Source: Pteria penguin (taxonomy: Eukaryota > Mollusca > Bivalvia > Pterioida > Pteriidae). Taken from it: 64,000 bases of DNA. Shown in pieces: positions 14,801-23,408 of this stretch; positions within the stretch are counted from its first letter, which is position 1; each line of letters begins with the position of its first letter. Made by a program: the position numbers and the translations under genes. Where the stretch lies: positions 32,238,001 to 32,302,000 of the forward strand of contig CM068592.1 in assembly GCA_035048485.1 (NCBI GenBank), given 5' to 3'. The notes under the pieces were generated by a model. The model was given only the letters and a program-made list of their open reading frames with translations, was not told the origin of the DNA and made no database searches.

Positions 14801-16259
14801 ATTGTATGTTATGTATCATATCCATGTCGTTTGGTTCGAGGGCAGGTGATGGATTAAAGGTGATTACCCATAAGGTATTCGAACCCGAGCAGATACTTGT
14901 CGAAAGCAAAATTCTATTGTTGATGGATGTTAGAATAGACGACGATCTATAGATAAGAAATGTCATAATATATTTCCATATACGTAGCGATTCCAGAGTG
15001 TCAAACTACAAGATTCATGTTATCCCCAATGCGACATTAGTTTACTTTCATACTTATCAGATTCACTTCTCTATTCGGATATATGTATAAATGATCTTTA
15101 AAATAAGTTTAAAGAGTTTTATAAATATATACGAAATTAATTATTAAAGTTTCCGACTGTCTAACATGACGTATCAGATTTTCCGCTCACCCTACATGGA
15201 AAATGCTTGAACTTTAACCTTTATAGCCAATGAAATTTCGCCAACCGGCCGTAGACACAGAGTCATTTTAGCGTCCCTTCACTTGCATTCAGGACGCCTA
15301 CCAAGAGCGCACAAACTTTCTTTTCGGAATTTTAACCACCACCTCCCTTCCACCACCTTCATAATTGCTTGAAAGTATTCATTTTTAAATATCTGTAGAC
15401 TTCATCCTTTTATTTATTCGTATCAATGATTTGAATAAGAATTATTGTTCTTTGTTGGCGGGTTTCAGACCTCAACTTTCTACTCTGATACGTGAATGAT
15501 CAGACATGATGGAATTGGTTTATAAAGAAATATTAGAAGGAAGTAAATCATTCAGTCGATTCAATTTACTTACCCGTCAGGGGTTCAGTTGGTTATTTCG
15601 AAGGAATGACGTCGATCGCCGTAAAAAGAAATGGAAAACAAATCTACCGTTAAAATCCCGAAAAGAAAGTTTGTGCGCTCTTGGTAGGCGTCCTGAATGC
15701 AAGTGAAGGGACGCTAAAATGACTCTGTGTCTACGGCCGGTTGGCGAAATTTCATTGGCTTTGAAGGTCGAAGTTCAAGCATTTTCCATGTAGGGTGAGC
15801 GGAAAATCTGATACGTCATTTTAGACAGTCGGTAACTTGAATAATTAATTTCGTATATATTTATAAAACTCCTTAAACTTATTTTAAAGATCATTTTATA
15901 TGAATTTCAATCATTCGGCCACGAGCATCACTGAAAAGACATAAGTTGTCAAAATGCGCATCTGGTGCACAAAATTGAAAGGTATATATATTCTATATTT
16001 ATTATAATCATTAACCAAATATGTAGATCTAAGTGGTATATGCTCCGTGTTCGTTATCGCAATGAAGGTCGATATTAAAAAGGTATACATTTAAACTGGT
16101 TAATTCTACATCTGCAAATTCGTTATATATTGTTTATTCGTAGAAAAAAAATGTTTCTGAGAAATATTATTTCATGTAATGTATATTACTAATTCTCTTA
16201 TACAGGTTCATCCATCCTATCAAAAGTACCTCAAGCCATTCATAAAGTCCCATTTGTAA
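1..16259 (+). CDS. ACOX1: Peroxisomal acyl-CoA oxidase, copy A (5' partial)
   Basis: FAD-dependent oxidase of peroxisomal beta-oxidation (acyl-CoA + O2 to trans-2-enoyl-CoA + H2O2). Exons read from sequence: 1-136 (partial, less certain), 1162-1316, 1711-1818, 2388-2507, 3667-3782, 4798-4967, 5217-5379, 5871-6061, 6689-6853, 9644-9749, 10187-10333, 11022-11092, 13130-13265, 16206-16259. Frame is open throughout and exon phases agree. Visible family landmarks: [11 protein letters not shown] and KWWPGG (FAD-contacting segments of the ACOX family), [13 protein letters not shown]-like [20 protein letters not shown], and [11 protein letters not shown] with the Glu that is the catalytic base in the family. 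The C-terminus is Lys-Ser-His-Leu, a PTS1-type peroxisomal signal. The exon ending at 5379 is followed by GC, not GT. The first exon (1-136) is open from the window edge and ends in the same phase (AT|G) as exon 2 of B, but is poorly conserved. A is clearly more diverged than B and C are from each other. Confidence 0.93.
700..950 (-). repeat. PLE 3' tail fragment
   Basis: Matches the inner half of the tail: CCGTGCTCTGCCTGTCTGAA, AGTCAGAGAAGACGAAGTTC and the AAAGTGTGCATAAAACTGTA block. Diverged. Lies in ACOX-A intron 2; the short open frame 707-946 is an accident of this repeat. Confidence 0.65.
2990..3430 (+). repeat. PLE 3' tail fragment
   Basis: Sense orientation in ACOX-A intron 5: ATGCAGGCGTTTCTTGGGCG, CTAACTAACAGGGCAGTTGG, then the ACTGCTTTTAAGGTAGATGG block and the NACAATCCTCAGTCGGAACC region corresponding to GACCGTCCTAAGTCGGTATC. 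Confidence 0.6.
3824..4094 (+). mobile_element. tRNA-derived SINE (RUDI-like, V-SINE type), with target duplication
   Basis: The 5' part has Pol III boxes: A-box TGGCCTAGTGGTATCG and B-box GGTTCGAGTCC. Then come TCTTTCGGATGAGACAGTAA, ACGTTAAAGACCCCTCACTG, CATCAGGCAGATGCCGTCAT, GTGACGTTAAAC and an ATCA-rich tail. The 14-bp target duplication ATCTACAGTACCAA is at 3810-3823 and 4095-4108, perfect. The layout matches the RUDI element reported from bivalves as far as I recall it. ACOX-A intron 6. Perfect flanks suggest a young insertion. Confidence 0.88.
4205..4510. repeat. Dispersed repeat shared with 14.5-16.0 kb
   Basis: CTCCCTCATGCATAGCTCTG (4350; again at 14537) and CCACGAGCATCACTGAAGAG (4461; again at 15919) appear here in one short stretch of ACOX-A intron 6. 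No coding potential. Confidence 0.55.
5035..5096. repeat. (ACT)n/(ATT)n trinucleotide tract
   Basis: Trinucleotide run in ACOX-A intron 7; explains the Ser-rich - strand frame. Confidence 0.85.
5736..5840 (+). repeat. (GTAT)n/(GT)n microsatellite
   Basis: Simple repeat 30 bp upstream of ACOX-A exon 9. The Tyr-Met-Tyr-Val frames over it are spurious. Confidence 0.95.
7115..7279 (+). repeat. 21-bp A-box-like array, left part
   Basis: About eight degenerate units with consensus near GCTTAGCTCAGTTGGTAGRAT. Each resembles the D-arm/A-box of tRNA genes (TAGCTCAGTTGGTAGAG). The array resumes at 9100 after the PLE at 7290-9097. Confidence 0.75.
7290..9097 (-). mobile_element. PLE, second subfamily, 5'-truncated, in ACOX-A intron 10
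   Basis: Read on the - strand: [20 protein letters not shown] at about 9095-9030, an N-terminal helical region to 8553 with frameshifts, then RT core 8521-8045 ([30 protein letters not shown], with Arg where related elements have Gly). After a stop come [11 protein letters not shown] near 8025 and a C-terminal block 7889-7647 ([27 protein letters not shown]). The 3' tail runs to about 7290 and contains a GGTGAGACCAGGTGCCCGGA block that recurs at 58080 and 27440. Several frameshifts and stops make it inactive. It splits an array of 21-bp units present on both sides. Confidence 0.8.
9100..9345 (+). repeat. 21-bp A-box-like array, right part
   Basis: About nine more units (GCTTAGTTCAATAGGTAAGAT, GCTAAGCTCAGTTGGTAGGAT in order), ending near 9300. 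They are followed by TTAGCTCGAGACTGCGAGAC and CCACATTCGAGTTTTACCGG, which resembles a worn B-box region. The open frames on both strands reflect the 21-bp, in-frame period. Confidence 0.7.
10780..11018 (+). repeat. PLE 3' tail fragment ending at ACOX-A exon 13
   Basis: Carries GTGGTGAGCGGGAAGATGAC, CTGGTTAACCACGCTGATTG, TGACCGTCCTAAGTTTGTAT and the terminal TGATTTGCTCATACAACCGA...TTATTTTCC block. It stops at the polypyrimidine tract and AG (11021) used by exon 13, so the acceptor region seems to be repeat-derived. Confidence 0.65.
11650..11890 (+). repeat. PLE 3' tail fragment
   Basis: ACGGTTTAACCACACCAATT, TGATCGTCCAAAGTCCGTAT, AATCAAATATTTTTGTAATG and the terminal GAGTTGTGTCATACAAATTG...TCTTCTGTCTTCTCTT block, sense strand, ACOX-A intron 13. 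Confidence 0.65.
12395..12665 (+). mobile_element. Decayed LINE C-terminal fragment
   Basis: [20 protein letters not shown] then SQRIW, followed after a frame change by WKNWIKI and [17 protein letters not shown] Cys-x2-Cys...ET..H...C cluster, an aromatic tail and an LAKY.IF ending is the pattern at the C-terminus of many non-LTR retrotransposon RTs. ACOX-A intron 13. Confidence 0.55.
13620..14412. repeat. Mobile repeat with five internal ~145-bp units
   Basis: Outer parts ACGCCCGCATTTAAAAATGT...GGGCGTATTATGC and CATGATGCGGGCGTATCATG. Inside are a CCGT-rich stretch and five copies of a unit starting CTTGTCCGGGCTTCTCCTCC at 13731, 13880, 13990, 14138 and 14279 (the second is shortened). ACOX-A intron 14. 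Frames in it are not genes. Confidence 0.75.
15086..15901. repeat. Large inverted repeat (arms ~250 bp, spacer ~310 bp)
   Basis: Left arm 15086-15345 and right arm 15650-15901 are reverse complements with few differences (for example ATGACGTATCAGATTTTCCG against CGGAAAATCTGATACGTCAT). The spacer has GGCGGGTTTCAGACCTCAAC at 15461, repeated directly at 14571. The flank at 15901-15985 (CCACGAGCATCACTGAAAAG) recurs at 4460, so this is part of a dispersed family. ACOX-A intron 14. Confidence 0.8.
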
Positions 16260-16438
16260 TTAATTAAAATATACGGAAATTCAGTAACTTGGATCTTGCC
16301 AAAGTCTGTAGGAAACCGAGATAATTGGACTTTTACGGAATTCTAGACCAACAAAATAATTTGAAATATAATGTTTGTATTCTGAATATACATTCTGAAA
16401 AGTATGTTGATTTACTGGGAGAAAATTGAACATTGATC

Positions 16439-16444
16439 AATAAA
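16439..16444 (+). terminator. Candidate poly(A) signal, ACOX-A
   Basis: AATAAA 180 bp after the stop codon of A. Further AATAAA copies near 16495 and 16808 make the true end uncertain. Confidence 0.45.
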
Positions 16445-18229
16445 ATGTACAGTGTTTTAAATCTGAAAATGAGTCTGGCAGAGAGTTGTTCTTAAAATAA
16501 AACAGTTAAATTTGGAAGGCAGCAGAATGTTTTCAATAAATTTTGTTTTTTACTCTTAATCGTACGAAAATTCAGTTAATAATTTTCTAATTAATTAATG
16601 TCATAACTGATTTGAATTATTAAACAAACAAACAAAAATCCAAAAACAAAAACAAAAGAAATTGATAGTTTGGAAGTTTGATTTTAAATTTTAAGAATGT
16701 GATGTTGAATATTTTGGAATGTTCTACCGATGCTTTACAAATGTTGCACATACAAAATGCATTAAACTTTATCTTGATTATGTACAGTGTTAATTATCTT
16801 ATGAAAGAATAAATCTTTTGGGATTTTTTAAGTTCAGTTGTTTTCTTTTATTATTATTATTATTTGGGGGGGGGGGGTGTTGTTGTTCGTTTGTTTGGTT
16901 TCTTTTTCTTAATAATAATAATAATTATAATAAAAATAATAATTATTATTATTATCATTATTATTATTACTCGTACAATCATATCAATGACAAAGATTTC
17001 TATAAGACCCACTCTTATAATAATTAATAAACTGTGTATTCTGTATATTAATATGAACACCAAAATAAATCAATTCCATCCTACTTTGACAATTAAAATA
17101 AAAGAAAAAGAAGTGCACAAATGTCTTCGAGGACAAAAACCTTAATACAAAGATTGCATAATATAAAACTAAACTTCTATCGCACACCAAAAAGCATGAC
17201 TTAACTGTACTAGAATCAGTAGATAAAATCGAAATGCATTATAAAAGGTTGTCTGTATATAGATTTCAGCTATAATTCTCAAATATGATTTAGAAATTGT
17301 TCAGTATCGGAAGCCGGTAAATGTATTATCGGAATCTCGTTTTCATTTAAGACAATATAATGCCAATGCTTAAATCCTTAGTGCAACATTTCTTAAGATG
17401 AATACTTGGCAGATGTTATTATTAAGGTGAAATATTTCTGACGTAATATTTGTACTCAGGTATAGGATTATAGATACAGTTAGGGATTCTCGCACGAGTA
17501 CCTTTGTAAACGGGACTTCAGAATTTTCTTTAAAATAAATATATATACCTTTAAATTTTGTGCACCATATACAGTAATTAAACTAAAAAGGAAAATAGTA
17601 GTTCGGAAACAATACCTTTCGATATGTACCTAGATTTAATGGTATGTTTATCTTACATTATGTCGAGATTTTTTTAATTTGTTTTGATAAGCAGTACCTA
17701 ATTAAAGAAGATGGCTTTAAAAATATCTGCCAAGGTCTTCGAGTTACCCAAAGGATTGCTTTTCATTGTCCGTAGACGTACGATTATTATTTCGAGTAAA
17801 TGATCACAGCTATTATTGGTGACGTCAAAAAACGCCCATTTGCTTACTGGCCTTTATCGAAAGGATTTTACAAATAGGAACCCGGTGTCTTCTCCGATAC
17901 TTTCACATTAATTTCTTTCGATGTTCACCCGATTACAAATTCTAGACTCATAACATTAGAACACTACAAATTACAAATACGGTACATAAATACTGAGGAG
18001 AAAACCTCCTGAGAATGAGGGTTTTCTCTGATAAATTCTACACAACTCTGAAAAGCGCTGAAGTATACCCTGAAAAACACTGAACTCACCTTGGCGGCCC
18101 TAAGGAAACACTGCAAAACTCTGAAATCTACACCGAACAAGAGCAACGCCTAGTGTGGAATAACACATCATCCCTCACTTAGTTTGAAGGGATGACTATG
18201 AAAATAATTCTGTGAAATATTATTCAAAT
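16445..18229. other. Intergenic, A to B, left part
   Basis: No gene seen. AT-rich with simple repeats at 16844-16972. It has a short hairpin AGAAAACC...GGTTTTCT (17998-18028) and a stretch of CTCTGAAAAAC-like motifs (18040-18125) that recurs at 19062-19135, so 17995-19165 may be one composite repeat. Confidence 0.5.
16844..16972. repeat. (ATT)n, polyG and (AAT)n tracts
   Basis: Simple repeats about 0.6 kb after the ACOX-A stop; frames across them on both strands are spurious. Confidence 0.9.
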
Positions 18230-18876
18230 CCGTGCAATGGGCAAAACGTTATGGACCAGACAAAGATTTACCCATTATGCAGTGTGAACTGGACCTTGCA
18301 GATATAACCTTGGTTCACAATCAAGACATACCCTTCGGCGCTGGGCAACAATACTGTAATATATTATTCAAATCCATTCACGGTGTAAAAAGTTATAGTC
18401 TGGACAAGAATCCAACTGACATAAACACTGTGACCTTGACCTTGCATATATCACCTTGCCAGTCAATAGGGCTCATAGTCTATTCATAAGAAATAAGTGT
18501 GCAAAGTTTAAAAGTTCTAGCATAAACGGTTTGTTCTGTACCTTGTTTACCAATTGCATTCTCAAAAATTTGCAAGTTTTGCCCACAAATGACCTTAACC
18601 CTTGACCATGACATTGAAAATCAAAAAAAAAAAAATAATAATAATAATAACAATAATAATAAAATATCAATAAAGTTTGTCCTCATGTTATAAAAAGTAA
18701 GTGTGCAAAGTTTAAAAGTTTTAGCATAAACAGTTTGGTCTGTACATTGTTTACAAATTGCATTCTCAAGAATTTACTATTTTTGCCCACAAATGACCTT
18801 AACCCTTGACCATGACGTTGAAAATCAGATAATAATAAAAACAACAACAACAACAACAACAATAATAATAATAATG

Positions 18877-18912
<36 letters not shown>

Positions 18913-18935
18913 GTCAATAAAGTTTCTCCTCATGT
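18230..18935 (+). repeat. Repeat with two ~210-bp units and A-rich/AAT tails
   Basis: AAGTGTGCAAAGTTTAAAAG at 18495 and 18697, each followed by CCACAAATGACCTTAACCC and a trinucleotide-rich tail (18628-18662 and 18826-18911); a third start is at 18940. The frame 18232-18489 lies in the upstream part and has no recognised domain. Between genes A and B. Confidence 0.6.
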
Positions 18936-19462
18936 TATAAGAATTAAGTGTACCAAGTTTGAAAGTACTAACCTCCACGGTATGGTCTGTATCGTGTTAA
19001 CAAGTTGCGGACAGACTCTCAGACCCATTACGCCATACCATAATATGTCCGTATACCACCGGCGTATAAAAACTCTAAAAAACACTGACAACTCTGAAAA
19101 ACTCTAACACCACTGAAAAACTCTGAGAAACACTGACGCCTACCGCGATGCCCCTCGACCGTCGGTCGCTTCCATATGATCCCTTCTACAAGCCCTATGA
19201 GCTTAAAAAAATATTATCTCGCATTTTTAAGTAAAATCATTTCAACGATTTTCTAACAAATTTACTAAACAAAACAAAAACACCCCCTCCGAAATCCCCC
19301 AAAGAAACACACACAGAGAGAGAGAGGGGGGGGGGGGGGGGGTTAGACCCAAAACAAAACGAACCCAGCAGCGGCATGCTGTACTACGTGAGCTTTTCTT
19401 ACACAGATTTGTACATATATTCATACGTGGAGCTTTTCCAAATAGTAATAATGTATGTGCAC

Positions 19463-19680
19463 ATAGGCGGATCTAGAAATTTTTTTAAAGAGGGGGGGGG
19501 GGGGGTTGCAGTCTCCCATGACTAATGTTTTGCACTTTTGGGTCTGGAAAGGGGGTTGCATACCTAAAAATTGTCGAAAATGAGCTTTTTTGGTAAAATT
19601 TTCCAACCAAAAAAAATTCATAATAATAATAAAAAAAGGGGTGGGGGTTGCCACCCCTACCCCTCTAAATCCGCCAATGG
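19463..19680. mobile_element. MITE-like repeat with GGCGGATCTAG ends
   Basis: Ends GGCGGATCTAGAAATTTTT and CCCCTCTAAATCCGCCAATGG are inverted. The interior has polyG and a near-palindromic GGGTTGC/GCAACCC pair. The C-side copy (about 51165-51236) keeps only the right part. A tiny related palindrome with polyC is at 1962-2016. Confidence 0.6.
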
Positions 19681-19774
19681 TAAATATCAGTGTTTCATAA
19701 CTGTGTATAAATTGAGATAGTGTATGAGAAATAACAAAAAGCTATTCCACACGGCATTTTTAAAATATAAAATC

Positions 19775-20640
19775 TGATCAAAAGTTATCGTGCAATTAGC
19801 TCAAGTATAAAAAAGAAACTGACGCTGAGCGCGACCTCCGTTAATTAGGCCAGCCGATAAGCTAATGAGATATAATCTGATTGGTTAATTACAATGGAAT
19901 GCGCTACTGGTCAGTTAAACAATTAACAATGGAATGACCAACTGGTCAGTTAGATAATGGAATGCGCTGGACTGTTACACAAAGAAAGCGCTGCTAATGT
20001 CAATCAGCATCATGTACATAAAGTGTATTATTTTCTGAAATAATGCGGTTTTATGTCATCTATGCCGATTAACAACAAGATAAGATCGACTGAATGAAAT
20101 ATGTCATTTATTCCAAAGATGAATGACGTAATCATTAAGCAAACAATGTCTAACACGGCGATCGCCTATAAACTACAATACACACAATGACTAGCGGCGA
20201 TCGCCGTGTACCATGAAAAACACATAGAGTGTATATCATCTACAAAAAAGGTGGGTGGCTTACCCAAAACATGCGCCATGAATACTGAGCCGACACACGG
20301 CACAGGATTACAGCCACCCGAAAGAAAAATAATTCCACAGGAGTGAAGTAAAAAGTTATTTATGCTGTTCAAAAGTTATCGTGCAATTAGCTCAAGTCAA
20401 ACAAAGAAACTGACGCTGATCGCGACCTCTGTTAAATAGGCCAGCCGATATGCTAATGATAATCTGATTGGTTAATTACAATGGAATGCGTTACTGGTCA
20501 GTTAAACAGTAAACAATGGAATCACCAACTGGTCAGTTAGATAATGGAATGCGCTGGACAGTTACACAAAGAAAGCGCCGCTAATGTCAATCAGCATCAT
20601 GTATATAAAGTATATTATTTTCTGAAATAATACGGTTTTA
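19775..20640 (+). repeat. Two ~275-bp direct repeats flanking 312 bp
   Basis: 19775-20053 and 20366-20640 are near-identical (TCAAAAGTTATCGTGCAATT ... CTGAAATAATRCGGTTTTA). Each carries two AATGGAATGCG and ACTGGTCAGTTA sub-repeats. The spacer has perfect 13-bp inverted segments CACGGCGATCGCC (20154-20166) and GGCGATCGCCGTG (20196-20208). No LTR primer-binding site was seen. Upstream of ACOX-B, not found upstream of C. Confidence 0.75.
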
Positions 20641-22024
20641 ACTTAAAATTTTACGTGTTTACTTGTTGCTGTTTCATTCGAATGGTATACGTACATTGTA
20701 CAATTGTACATTTTGTCCTATCAAATAATTCAGTGATTACATATTCACTCGATATTCAAGAATGTTGCTTAAAATAGCCACCAATAAGTTTTTAAAAATA
20801 TATCAGTGTAACAACGTATCTGCCTTTTGTTATGCCGCTACTTTCTTAATTTGCATGTAACTTTACACAATAATAACAATGAAATGACACATATATCTCC
20901 CTTATTACGTATTGTAACAACGTATTGAGTTAGGATCATGTATAGCAGTGGCGAAATTAGGGGCGCTAGCTCTGTTGATAGTGACATCGAAGTCTTTCAT
21001 AAAAACCCTGTCTTGTCAAAACTAGCGAAGTATTTGACCTTTATTTTCAAAATGACTTGCATTGACCTATAATTTCAGGTAGACAGTATCGTATTTTATT
21101 GCAGGCACCTTAAGGTGTGTCCCAACCAGCGGATCCAAATCGTTAATTGTCAAGTAGGATTGTATATTTAAATGGAATCCGTAAACTTCCCCCCTCGCTC
21201 TCTCTCTTATTCCTCATATGTACTAGAATGCCTTCATAGAAAGTAACGGCACACGCATGGAATCTGTGAAATTCCTTTATTCTTTGTTTTTACCTTGTTC
21301 TTCTACGTCATCAGCTTTCTATTGCGTAACTGATTAACATCCGGTTGTTTGACCCGGTAAATATCGTCCGTAATTTCATATATTATGTTATCTATGATGA
21401 CGTAATTTGGAAAATGTAATTAACAGTACCTTCGTATGTATGAGGGAACAGAGTATATTGAGTAACAGGTTGAAACATACTCAGTTGATACAGTTCAGTT
21501 AATTTTGTATTTTTGGCGAATTTAAGACAGAAAACAGAAGCATTGAACAATGACTTATAAAGTTTATGGCAAAATTGAATTTCACACTTCAAAAGTAAAA
21601 CAATTCGTTTTACGCACGATCATGCATTAATATTTATATCAACTGTACCAACTATTTAAGTTCGATTTTGCTGCATTTCCTCTGATAATAGCAATATTTC
21701 GGAATACATGCGAAAATAGGATTTTTTAAAAAAGAATGCAATATCGATTTATTAACATTAATCACTCATGCTTTTAAACTTGAAAGGGGTGGGGATAAGC
21801 GTTTAAGGTCGTCACATGTCAATATTAGGGTGGAATCTCTACACAGGTTGCAAAAGGTGTGAAATAGACATCCATGTGTTATTTCAAATGATTGACAGGC
21901 AATATTTACAATAAAAATGAAATAAATACATGAATGAAAATAGATAAAAATAATTATTTCTTTTCATTTATTTTTTTTTTTTCTGTACGTCTCGGCCAGC
22001 AACTTTTCTTTTGACCCCAAGATC

Positions 22025-22630
22025 ATCGCTAAGTTCTTGTATTGGCTCCCTCTACAACCCAATGCAGACTTTTGCTTGAGCGTTGCTCGCTGACTAACAG
22101 GACGGTAGGTACTCTATGACGGGCCTTGTCCAAACCTTTTCAGAAGAAACAAGGTCCTGATCCTCGTCCCATCTGACTGTTAGTCGGGACTCCTATTGAT
22201 CAACGATCTGAGCTAGGCCTACAGACGCGCAGAGCACGATTTACGTCTGTTGATGTCGCCTTACATATTTTTGATAGCAAAATATTATTCTAAAAACTTT
22301 TCTTGTGTAATAAACAATGACCTCTCTTCTTAAGACACCTGTTGATCCTTCTTCTCTATATGGAGGATTGTTTATAAATTTTCAAATGTGTGTCCTTTGA
22401 TTGTGCTGCTTTTGCAGTGAGTGTGAAGGTGGGCGCTCGTAAATCGGTTAACCACACCAACTGATTGACGTTTGATACTTCAGTTGACCGTCCTAAGTGG
22501 GTATCGTAACGCAGCACAATCGAATATTTTTGTAATGTCGTTTTTCAGTGTATATTCTATTATTGTTTTGTTTGCATGTCCTTTGTGATTTTTATCATAC
22601 AGCTTTGTTAGATGTCTTCAGTTGGTCTAC
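22025..22630 (+). repeat. PLE 3' tail, near full length
   Basis: Starts with GGCTCCCTCTACAACCCAAT and GACTAACAGGACGGTAGGTA. It continues through ACTGTTAGTCGGGACTCCTA, GCGCAGAGCACG, the conserved GGTTAACCACACCAACTGAT and TTGACCGTCCTAAGTGGGTA blocks, and the terminal CATACAGCTTTGTTAGATGT block. It lies about 0.8 kb upstream of the ACOX-B start codon and is absent at the matching site of C. Confidence 0.7.
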
Positions 22631-23179
22631 GGTTAAGTCGCCCTAAAGTAAAGTCGTGCGACCTAACCTTGGGGCGACTTATCCTGACTCGCTTCAGTTT
22701 TCTCTTTTAATGCAATATTTTTTTAAAAATTATTTTAATGTTATTTTAGAAGAATGCAGTGTTATATATATATGGCTGCTGATGTATTTATTAGATATAA
22801 TGCACGTTAGCATCAGACATTGTAATTCATTCCTGCATGAAAACACAAAATAAGACACTTATTCTATATAAATGCGCTTTTAACGCCAATAATATCATAC
22901 TGGAAACTTCCATTTCCTATTTATAACTTCATCATTACATCATTCCGGAGGGAAGTTATAAATTGAAAGAAACAGCCGGTGTCTCATGACAGCGTAACTT
23001 TTATTCAGAGTGACATACTTACGTCGAATGTCAAGCGAAAATGCGACTTTAATGGTGTCACACAAGGTTGGAAATGTCGAACATTTCATTATGTCATTAG
23101 CATAACAATCAAGTCTGCCAAGCATCGCTTTCTGTGCTGAAAAGTTGATCAAATATGGGGCGTGATGACGTCACCGATC

Positions 23180-23408
23180 AATGTACTTTATACAGGAATA
23201 AAATACATATGTCTTGATAGCTTTATCTCAAAATTCTTCAACGACTTTTTACTTTCCTTCTCAGGTGGATATGAAGCAACACATATGAGTTATCACTTTC
23301 TGAGTAATCATACGCATTGATGTGCACTTTATGCATTGATAATTCGTTCTATTTGTAACCTCAGGACTACACTACATTAAAGATTTAAGGCCTTCAGACC
23401 AAGTCACA
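23180..23408 (+). promoter_or_regulatory. 5' flank of ACOX-B, conserved with C
   Basis: The bases before the start codon (ATTGATAATTCGTTCTATTT, CTTCAGACCA.GTCACAATG) are closely matched at 54990-55223 before ACOX-C. They probably contain the 5' UTR and core promoter. No clear TATA box can be assigned. Confidence 0.4.

Noticed and set aside
18232..18489. 85-codon frame in the A-B intergenic region
   Set aside because: Lies in a dispersed repeat with duplicated units; no recognisable domain, so not called as a gene.
19775..20640. LTR retrotransposon or TRIM element
   Set aside because: Direct repeats are clear but no TG...CA ends in both, no primer-binding site, no polypurine tract and no target duplication were found; kept only as a repeat pair.
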